Shown here in pieces: positions 54,813 through 64,000 of a DNA stretch of 64,000 nt. The notes under the pieces were generated by a model that was not told the DNA's origin, ran no database searches, and worked only from the letters and a program-made list of their open reading frames with translations. The stretch is from Isoetes taiwanensis. Taxonomy: Eukaryota; Streptophyta; Lycopodiopsida; Isoetales; Isoetaceae. A program made the position numbers and the translations under genes. Location of the stretch: the NCBI GenBank assembly GCA_021234155.1, contig JAJEKV010000213.1, positions 124,001 to 188,000 of the forward strand. The letters run 5' to 3'. Position 1 is the first letter of the stretch; every line of letters begins with the position of its first letter.

Positions 54813-56455
54813 TGTGGCCGGTCGGGGGGAATATACGCCATAAATACATTATATTCTGGATCCGTCACCATACAAGTCTATCTTCATAGCCTTGTATACC
54901 ATAGATTGTGGCACTAGGGGGCATGGCTAAGTTATTCTCATAACTTAGCCAACCATAGGTTAAGCCATTATCCACGTGGCCTTAACCTATTGGGGCACCG
55001 CCACACGAGGACTCACCCGATTGGTGCCCGCGTGGCATCCCTAGGTGGACCCTAACTTATATAGGCATAAACCCTAACCCTAGACCTCTTTCCAGCCCTA
55101 GCACCCAGAGACTCACCTACTCGTTCGAAACCCCGTTTCGAACATCGTTTGCTGTGGCATAGACTGGTGCAGCAAGCCCCAGCAGGGTAGACTCGTTCTT
55201 GGAGTAGGAGCGGCATCTCGTGAGTCAGAGACCATGGAGGCACACGGATCTGGAGGAAGAGCTTCAGGAGCAGGTATGTAGGATAGTGGTAGTGATAGCT
55301 CATCTGGAAATTAGCATTCCAAATATGCTAGTATTTTGTATCTAGAGTAGAGCCATCCTAGAACCCATATTCAACATCTTGAACCCTAATCAAGGAACCC
55401 TAACTATTAGTTAGATTTGTATGATTAGGTTAAGATGTTCTTCTTATGATTATTCTCATGATGTGATGAGTATGGATGTTGGTTGAACTTGTTTGCTCCT
55501 CTTGTATTGGGAAGGGGGGTAGAGACCTAGAGCCATATGTAGTATGCTCCTAGAGTAGATCCCTTAGTTCCTATTAGTTTGCGGCACCTGTGCATAGGAG
55601 CCCACCAGGGCTATTGAGGCTATGATATGACTCAGCACCATATAACGGGGCTAGAGGGAAAGTGGAGGGAGGATCCTGCCGAGTGGGGGCGGAGGGGGAT
55701 CCCATAGTGGGCTAGGCTTATGGTCGGTCACTTAGGTGTGGGCGAGCATGGGTCAGGACACCTCTGGGGGCAATGGTGTTGCCACGCCTCTCGAGAGCTG
55801 CAAGTGTTGGCTTGGCTCGTTTTGGGGGTTGGTCGGTGCGAATCGTGTGTCGCCCACGATTCTCTAGCCGCCCGGCACCTCTAGATCCAGGAAGGGGAGA
55901 TGCAACCCTTCACGCCTCATCGGACCAGGGAGATGCAACTGGAGTAGTCCCGATGGGTGATGCCATGGGATTGCGTATCAGGAAGGCTAGAGTCTGTCGA
56001 GCTGATCTAGCCCATTTGCAAAGTATGCACGGGAGGGGCGGATGGAGTGGTCAACCCTAGCCATTGTTCTATGCCAGCCCCGCCATTGCCATGACTCGGT
56101 CCTGCTCTATCTTGAGGCCTAGCCGGTCGGTCATCCTCCCACGAAGTCCGGAGCCGGGTAGGAGCTCTCATGTTTTATGGTTCGTGATTATCATCTTTGC
56201 CTTGGTTTATGTGTGATGCACTACCCTCTCGAGGTAGTATTTGTATATGTTGATGCTAGTTACGGCGTGTTATAAACCTTCATTTGTTATAGGAGCCCAT
56301 AGGAAAGGGGGCGCCAAGACACCTTCCAGTATTCCCTTCCGCACTAAGAGTCACCTCGAGTGCGGGTAGAGGCGAAAGGGCCCATGCGGTTCTTGAGCGG
56401 ATGGGGATTTCTGCCGAGTGTACGGCCGGGGCCGTGACGTTTTGTGGGCGTCACA
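54813..56455 (+). mobile_element. Solo LTR of a G1-related family
   Basis: 1,643 bp, TGTGGCCGG...GGGCGTCACA, flanked by the 5-bp direct repeat TGTGG (54,808-54,812 and 56,456-56,460). The empty site is preserved in copy 1 (44,804-44,822). 55,500-56,240 matches the G1-family LTR (15,700-16,345) at moderate identity, and both ends share the ACGTCACA terminus. A TATATAGG at 55,057 may be its promoter. No internal region is present. Confidence 0.88.
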
Positions 56456-56574
56456 TGTGGGACATGGTGGAGTGTGGCGGTGGGAGATGGTAGAGTGTAG
56501 TCGTGGGAGATGGTGGGGTGTGGTGTGGGACATGGTGGATGCCAACAACTCACCATTCACCAGACCACACATAC
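56456..56574. repeat. GT-rich minisatellite, copy 2, right part
   Basis: It matches 44,817-44,930 almost exactly, up to the GAG/GTATGTG splice donor of the minus-strand gene. Confidence 0.85.
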
Positions 56575-57290
56575 CTCATCTATCATTCTGGCATCCATTG
56601 CACGAAATGCCCCACAGATGGCATCATAGAGACACAACATGACAATACAGTCAACATGATGCAAAATGGTAGTAGACATACCTGATTCTAAGTGGATTCG
56701 AGGTTACCTTTTCTGTGTTGATAGAAACAATCTAGGTCAAGCTTGAGATTTTTTTCTGTTGTAACACAACTAATAATTGAACATACCTGCAATGGCATGT
56801 TTTGGTCTCCGAACATTGCTCTGCTTTTCTGTTTTGATTGTGAGTTCGGATTGAATGTGTGGTCTAGAGGAACCTGATTTAGTTTTTTCCCTATCATCTT
56901 CATCATCCCTGTCACTCTTACTACTTTCCTCCTGGTCAGGTTGGATTTGCCTATGCTTTCTCTTGGGTCTAGAACCCCTTTATATGCAGATAATAAGCCA
57001 CTGCCCAGGTTCCAGGAGCCATTCCACCCCATGTATGTGGCTTTCCTGTAATTCTTTTGTAAATTTGCATGAACTCTTTGTATTGTTCATTGCTCAGATT
57101 CTTCAACCTGTACAAGAAAACATATGCCTTAATTTTTCAGTTTGAACAAAACATTTGGGGGAAAATACCTGTAGCTAGATTTATTTGGAACTCTGTCACC
57201 CCAAAGCTTCTTTAGATCTTCATGGGGCACAATCTCTTGTTTTAGGAGAGATTTCATCGTGTAACCAGTGGCATTCAATTCTAACTCCAT
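56575..57290 (-). pseudogene. 5' exons of an unrecognised multi-exon gene
   Basis: Exon 1 (57,290-57,169) starts MELELNATGYTMKSLLKQE and ends at CTACAG/GTATTTTC. Exon 2 (57,107-56,787) follows a TTTCTTGTACAG acceptor in matching phase: LKNLSNEQYKEFMQIYKRIT, then HTWGGMAPGTWAVAYYLHIK. After one frame change comes a charged nuclear-type stretch (DQEESSKSDRDDEDDREKTK), ending GCAG/GTATGT. A 31-nt exon 3 (56,712-56,682) and an exon 4 ending at 56,575 (CGAFRAMDARMIDE) follow. The next exon would lie beyond the minisatellite intron (44,336 in copy 1), though the reading phase there does not match. Clean splice sites argue for a formerly real gene. Family unknown. Confidence 0.6.
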
Positions 57291-57377
57291 TACAGTTCAA
57301 TCGGCAAGAAGCGGCAAAAAAACAGAAGAAGAGGTGATTATTTCTTAATTCAAAATGAGGGACAATGACGTGGCATA

Positions 57378-57690
57378 AAATTCAAAATAACCGACGCTCA
57401 TTAATTCGCACTCCCGCAATCTCCGCTTCGGATGCACCACCCGGTTCTACCACAAAAGTGGTGCCAAAATGTGGCGTCAAAATGCGCGTTTTTGATACAC
57501 CACAGCGTGCTTTTACCCCAATAAGAATATTGTATTCACGATCCAGTACATCACCTCTCTTACATTTGTGTTCTTGAAGGCAACAAAAATTCATAGAATG
57601 GTTGGATAAATAAAGAGACAATCTGCTTCTTTTACTTGGGGAAGAAGCAATGCCGCGAACATTCCAATGACACAATATTCATATTACTGA
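57378..57690 (-). pseudogene. LINE endonuclease fragment
   Basis: The minus frame gives MCHWNVRGIASSPSKRSRLS and NFCCLQEHKCKRGDVLD, the start of an L1-like EEP endonuclease ('WNvRGl', 'lQE.K'), then 45 less typical residues. The rest of ORF2 is missing. Unlike usual LINE remnants this is a 5', not 3', piece. Confidence 0.82.
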
Positions 57691-58263
57691 ATTTGGATGT
57701 TCCACTTCCATACTCACTACCTACGTGTCTATCACATCAGCCCTAGAATATATTCTCCTGGAAGATTTGCCCAACAAGTCCTAGAAAGTGGTAAGGGGGG
57801 GGCTCCTCTCTGCTCCACCCTTCCATTGTGCACTGCAATTCTTGGCGAAAGTGAGCCTCTTCTCTGCTCCATACTTCCCATATATTGTGCAGCTCCACCA
57901 TGATTCTCTATTGGTGAGAGAAAGCCTCTGTTCCACTCTACCCTTCTATATGCCTCTTCTGTGGACAACAGGATTTGCATAGTGAGCATATTTATTTCTT
58001 GCAGCTTTTTTCAAACTGACTTTAGTCCATCCTGCCTAAGCTCTTTCTTGCCGCTCTTCTTGTATTTGAATTGCTTGCAATTTAGCTATAGCGGCATCAT
58101 TGAAAAGAAGGAAGGAAGGAAGGAAGTATATGGCCTATGAGACGGTTTTACAATATAGCGAAAAGTTTCCAAACACAAAATAAAACCACAGAAACCCTGT
58201 ACAATGTGTCTCTACCACTGGGATGAAAAAAGTGTCATGGGTCTCTGTAGGAGGGGAAGGAGC
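57691..58263. repeat. Region with short degenerate repeats
   Basis: At 57,795-57,950 a unit like CCTCTTCTCTGCTCCAC.CTTCC recurs three times about 55-60 bp apart. A GGAA(GGAA)n stretch is at 58,108. No gene is recognised. Confidence 0.45.
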
Positions 58264-59382
<1,119 letters not shown>

Positions 59383-59440
59383 TAGAATAGAATAGAATAG
59401 AATAGTTTTTAGTAATATTTCGTCAATGAGTAGCTTACTC
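59383..59440 (-). mobile_element. Very short LINE B-like 3' end
   Basis: Five AATAG units (CTATT on the minus strand) are followed by TTTTTAGT.AATATTTCGTC, which resembles the last bases of LINE B (GACGATAAAAAAAACTATT). It looks like a severely 5'-truncated copy on the minus strand. Confidence 0.5.
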
Positions 59441-60295
59441 CACCAAAGTTAAAAGTCTTCCGTATTAGCTCCCTCTAATGAGATGTGAAATGTGCATGTG
59501 GAACTTGTTCCTTAGTTCCTGAACTTATTTTTTACTAATTAACCATATTAAAAACTCCTATAACTTATTTTTTGTACCAAAAAAAATCCTACCTATAGAA
59601 AAATGAATCGGAAAAATCCTTATACGCCTCTTTTTGGATCGGCCGTATATCCTACTATATTTCAAGTGAATCGGAAAATCATTTTTTGAACCGGAAATTC
59701 TGTAAAGCGCCTAGGACTTTGCCACACATAGATGCTAGTATCGAAAACTCTATAAATGCAAGCTTCCTTCACGTCCCAAGGAAAGAGTGTCCAAGACATG
59801 GGATTTCCCATAATAAAAATATAAAATTTAATGATGTCTCATTACTATTGTAAAGATAATATGGTTGTGTGCCCCCTTCATATCACTCTACTTTGTGAAT
59901 GGAAAAGTAAAGTAAACAAACCTTTTAAACAGGTGGATGGCTTAGACCATTAAGCCATGGTAACATGCCAACAATCAATGTTTTATATTGCTAGAAGCTT
60001 TTGAAGCACAAATAAAGTGTATAACCGAGAGCATGCAATCAAATTGGATATTATATTGCAACAAAGAATTGCGTTCCATGACTTCGCCATTTAAGAATAA
60101 CCAAATTTGTAGCATTTGAAAAAAATTTGTATTAATTCAAGTCAAATTTTTTTTTAAGTACGATAAGCTCATTTACCAAGGAAAACTATAACAACATAAA
60201 ATGCATAGACAGGATCATAACCNTCCAGCGGACAAACTAATCCAACTGAGCACAACCACCTGTTTATGCATAAGAATGAATAAAAAGAAGAATAA
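59441..60295. other. No gene recognised; contains one ambiguous base
   Basis: AT-rich unassigned DNA. Position 60,223 is N, the only ambiguous base in the window. Confidence 0.5.
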
Positions 60296-60600
60296 TTATA
60301 AGCCAAAACAATTGTATTCTGTCCATTGAAGAAGAATCTCATCTGCAGAATCTATGCCCTTAAAGATAATTAGATAAATAGTCTCCTTCTCTTCCAGATC
60401 AGTTATAAAAGTCGGCCACACGCAAGATGAAAAGCTCATTTTGGCAGTTGTGTCTTGCATTAGGATAGATAGCGAGCAGAATTCACTGACTAAGCCAACA
60501 CCATACCTATTGAACCACTCACAAAAGAAAAAAAAATGCTTAATACTCTCAACCCTTCGCTTACATGAAGAATAGAATATGTAGCACAATAACAGGGGGT
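60296..60600 (-). pseudogene. LINE zinc-ribbon fragment
   Basis: The minus frame (97 residues) contains CKRRVESIKHFFFFCEWFNR, matching the 'C..C....Es..Hlf..C' zinc cluster of plant L1 ORF2 ends, and about 60 residues downstream. It ends near 60,296 without a visible poly(A). Confidence 0.7.
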
Positions 60601-60770
60601 TACTTTTAGATTTTTATACGCTTTTTCACATGGTTTTTCTATGATTTCGTTGTTGTATTCGTTGAAGTGTACTAAATAGTATTTCTAGAGTGCACCCTTT
60701 ATGGGCCGTTGATTTTCATTGGTTGGAACAATCCGAGGGTTGTTGTCTTTCTCTGCATGTGTTTGTGCAT

Positions 60771-60945
60771 GAACACTGCGCATGTTTATGCATGTGCATG
60801 TGCACATGCATGTGCATGTGTGTGCATGTGCATGTTCATGTGCATGTATATGCATGTGCATGTGTATTGTGCATGTGCAAGTGCAAGTGCATGTGCATGT
60901 GCATGTGTGAATGTGTGTGCATGTGTGCATATGCATGTGTACTTG
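60771..60945. repeat. TGCATG-type alternating repeat
   Basis: Imperfect TGTGCATG and CATGTGCA units, alternating purine/pyrimidine over about 170 bp. Reading frames across it are artefacts. Confidence 0.92.
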
Positions 60946-61732
60946 CCCTCTTGGATTCTTATTGCCGGAGTGGATTTTACTACCACGAGATGGATTTTTT
61001 GCTCACACTTACAAAGGTATTTGTTTTTTTAATGTTTCTTCAGTTAGCATAATGTTTTTTTTTACAAGGTATTGGTTTCCTGATTCTACAATGTAGTGCT
61101 GCAAAACCCCCTTTTATTTCCTTCCTAAGATTTGATGCAGATTCAAGTTTAGGCCCTCTGTTTGCTTCCAACTCTTGGATATTCACGGCTGCCGGATTGT
61201 TCATAGCGACCCGACCTTTAGCTTCAATCAACAAAAGGATTCTTATGCACACAACAAAGCGGATTATTCCATGCCCTTTTCCATGTCACCTTGCCAGTCG
61301 GTCAAACGGTGGCCACAAGAATGCATTTATATTGTAGGTTTGGAACTTTAATCGAACCATAAGGTGAATCATGCATTACCTTTAAGCTAGAGATGGAGCA
61401 TCCAAAATCATATGGATTGATAAATAATGGTGTCATTGTGAAAGAGAAATGGCGGAAGTAACAATATGTAGCATAATAACAGGGGGGTTTTTTGTGTTGC
61501 AAACTTTATGACTTTCAGAACAATGGGATCAATCTGCTCTATCTTTATGGTAACTTTTACTTATGTTCTATTTGTTTTATTGTGATCAAATTTAAAAGCT
61601 ACAGGTGATGAAAGCCTCAAATGAATTCTAGTTTTTTCCGGGTTTGAATTCTAAAATTTTTTTTGTCACACCGGGAGGGGGGTGGTGGTGACATCCCTAA
61701 GGACCCGAAGGGGCCAAAAAAATTTTTTTGCA
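60946..61732. other. No gene recognised
   Basis: Unassigned, with a G-rich patch (GGGAGGGGGGTGGTGGTG) at 61,673-61,691. Confidence 0.4.
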
Positions 61733-62196
61733 ACACAAACCATTAACATCCAACATATAAAAATTAAATCCCCCAACACATAACAACCATTGACATTAAC
61801 AACCAACACATAACTACCATTGACATTAATTAACACAACCATTGGGTCCAACACATTTAAATTAAAATCCCCCTTAAACCCCCTTTGGTTTGGGTGCATA
61901 TTCACACGAGGGAGGTGGCGAGGGGGGCGGCGAGCCCTCATAATTGTATTTTTGCACGTCTGAAATCAACACCATATAGTATTCCGCTTTGAAATCTTAT
62001 AGTATTTTGCGAATCTTGTTATACAGTATAGCAAATTTTGTACTTGCATACCCCACAAACGAGGAACTTTACGTACGGTATAGATTAAGGAATAAGGGGT
62101 GAATATACCTTTCCAACAGCTCTGTTGCCCGGTCAATGGTTGTTATGTGTTGGGGGGTTTAATTTTTATATGTTGGATGTTAATGGTTTGTGTGAA
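61733..62196. repeat. Inverted repeat pair with internal tandem repeat
   Basis: 61,733-61,797 (GCAACACAAACCATTAACAT...) is inverted at about 62,131-62,196 (...ATGTTAATGGTTTGTGTG) with few mismatches. Next to the left arm a 30-bp unit (CAACACATAAC.ACCATTGACATTAA) is duplicated in tandem (61,776-61,840). It could be a decayed foldback element. No terminal duplication is recognised. Confidence 0.65.
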
Positions 62197-63010
62197 TAGA
62201 ATGAAGGACAGATCTCTGAAATACCAACAGGTTGACTTTGAGGCATCTATGGATCTATTTGCAACGGGTCTATCTGAAAGTATCAGAGCATTGGGTCTAT
62301 CTGAAAGTATATAGCTGATAGAACTCCTTGTGTTACTACAAAGTAGCAATAACAATACAAAGAATATATCAGATGCCAGATTCCTGCTCTTAAGCTTACA
62401 ATTCTCAAACTAAAAAAAAAAAACCAAAATTCTTCATTCTATTCCTTAATGCACCATCCATGTGATTTTTTGAACATAATATAAGCGAAAAACAAATTTG
62501 AGTACTAGTATCCACCCCTCAAGAGGACGTTTTTGATTGAACATGCAAAAACAATATATACTTTTTTGACTCATTTCAAAATTTGATTCACTAGTTTCTA
62601 CCTCTCAAGGGGATGCTTCTTTTTGACACGCAAAGGCAATGTATGGTGTGTAACTTTTTAAAACCTGCCAAAAGGGCAAGTCTCAATCACAATCTGCTTC
62701 AATCTATTGTGCGAATAACATGTTAAGCCACTACAACAGCTTATCTACTGAGAACAAGAAGCAGACCCCTGCACATGCATAATGACAAAAGTAGTTGGTA
62801 CATGTCATTATAGTTGCTCACGGCCTCCTCGAATAGAGGAGGGACTTACTATTGCTACATCACCCACCCTTTAAAAAACACTGCACCATGGGCTATAACC
62901 ATTGGAGCTGGGAAATACTTAACACATGTTTTTTGTGCAGAATTGGGTCTGATCTCTAGGTAGTACATGATGCCCAAATGCATAGCCTAGTCTTAAATGT
63001 TATTCTGAAT
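62197..63010. other. No gene recognised; weak tandem repeat
   Basis: GGGTCTATCTGAAAGTAT is present twice (62,264 and 62,293). 62,510-62,650 contains two loosely similar units of about 95 bp (CCACCCCTCAAGAGGACG and CTACCTCTCAAGGGGATG). Nothing coding is seen. Confidence 0.45.
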
Positions 63011-64000
63011 CTTTTTTTTTTTTGAAGAATATAAGAATATATTAAACCACTAGAATGCGATCAAGTACAATGATAAGTGTGGTGCTAAGAAATGAAGCGC
63101 CCATCATGATCCACAATCTGTAGGAATGTCGACCAAATTTCCCGCTTAACTGTGCCAGACAAGCTTGAGACTTGGTACGCCTGCCACAACTTGTGCCTCA
63201 AGATCGGAACAAACCGAAAAGGGCTAAGCACTGCATTCTGAAAGACCTTCGCTCTCCGTCTTTTCCAAATCAGCCACAAAAGCCAAGCTGCATAAATGAA
63301 ACGCCTGCCGCTTGGCCACGCCCACCCGGGCTAGGAAGGACTCCCAAGAGAATCTTCGACCGCGATAATGAAGTCCCAAAGAGGGCTCTCACCCGGGACC
63401 AAGCTGCCCCTACCTCGTGCATAGGACAAAGCAAAGTGCTCAATGGTCTCATGTCGCCTCCCACATAAAGGGCATGTTTAAAACACCGAGGCTTGAAACG
63501 TGGACTCGGACATTCACCCCGAGGCTATTGCAAGATCGCCAAAAGGGTACGGATTTTAGGAGGAGGCAATGTATTCCACGCCCACTTCCACATGGCGGGC
63601 CACTTACTCCCACGGAAGCTTAAGTGACCACTTATCCGGCTGGCAACGCGTGTCTGGCGCTAGGAGCCCATAAGCGATGCTACAAACCGAGATGCATCAA
63701 GTCCACTATGCGACTTCCAAAACGCGATTGACTTGAGAAGACAAGCGCAATGGAATAGCATTGGCAATTCCGCCCAAGTCCAGATGTCCCACCGCCGCAG
63801 GCCAAATCTCTCCCTAAAACTCCCATGGCACCGGATGACCTTCCCAATACCGCCACGGATGGTTGTTACCCCTATGACAATCCATCGGCCGAAAGTACCG
63901 GGTGTAGGGAAGAGGCCAAGGGAGATCAGAATCAAGGGTACCCGGAGAAAGGGCGATGAGGCTACCATACATCCGCTAGGGTCCAATGAAAAGAGAACCT
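63011..64000 (-). pseudogene. LINE A-type 3' end on minus strand
   Basis: A T-run at 63,011-63,022 is the poly(A) tail of a minus-strand LINE. Above it the minus frames give MWLIWKRRRAKVFQNAVLSP (63,279), VRALFGTSLSRSKILLGVLP (about 63,400) and, at 63,986-63,660, RFGLRRWDIWTWAELPMLFH, all parts of the region after RT in LINE A relatives. It runs off the window's right end. Confidence 0.8.

Noticed and set aside
60685-61052. Cysteine-rich repeat proteins on both strands, up to 120 residues
   Set aside because: They are translations of the TGCATG-type repeat.

Overview
This is a repeat-dense stretch of a nuclear plant genome. The evidence is L1-like plant LINEs with the zinc-ribbon tail after reverse transcriptase, a Ty3/gypsy element with a chromodomain integrase, an initiator-tRNA(Met) primer site, introns with GT..AG ends, and no compact gene order. 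I cannot name the species. LINE B has a reverse transcriptase unlike the usual flowering-plant L1, so a non-flowering plant is possible (weak inference). No intact, clearly host, single-copy gene is visible. The best host-gene candidate is a multi-exon minus-strand gene ending near 57,290.

Layout. (1) 1-15,667 is one large minus-strand Ty3/gypsy LTR retrotransposon, here called G1. Its 3' LTR is cut by the window edge, and a small non-autonomous LTR element (4,670-8,310) sits inside it. Between the 5' LTR and gag, G1 carries two extra transcription units, each with its own TATA box and a pair of 70-bp palindromes upstream. The first encodes a protein ending in a clear histone H3 fold. The second encodes an unrecognised protein with a strongly acidic segment. 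(2) 15,690-19,946 is an opposite-strand LTR of the same family, split by a 3.4-kb terminal-inverted-repeat element that holds gene fragments and repeated 20-bp palindromes. (3) 19,947-24,974 is an L1-like LINE (LINE A) with an internal 157-bp tandem repeat insert. (4) 24,975-44,955 and 51,040-57,290 are two related units made of a gag-protease element without reverse transcriptase, a LINE A-type 3' end, and gene-derived exon sequence with a GT-rich minisatellite. The first unit is interrupted by a 12.35-kb DNA transposon (28,462-40,809, target duplication CTTT) and a 539-bp foldback element. The second unit keeps both empty sites. (5) 45,340-51,039 is a second LINE type (LINE B) with tandem 5' monomers and a (CTATT)n tail. 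(6) 57,378-64,000 holds LINE fragments, microsatellites and unassigned DNA.

How the parts act together. G1 looks like a retrotransposon that acquired chromatin-related cargo. The 12.35-kb transposon pairs a plus-strand DDE-like transposase, resembling the family I know as DUF7869, with minus-strand accessory genes and many CACGCC/GGCGTG palindromes that could be protein-binding sites.

Caution on frameshifts. Where duplicate copies can be compared, differences pile up at CAG/CTG trinucleotides, as CTG to CCG or short indels rather than C to T. This looks more like base-calling error at methylated CHG sites than decay. Several broken reading frames here may therefore be artefacts.
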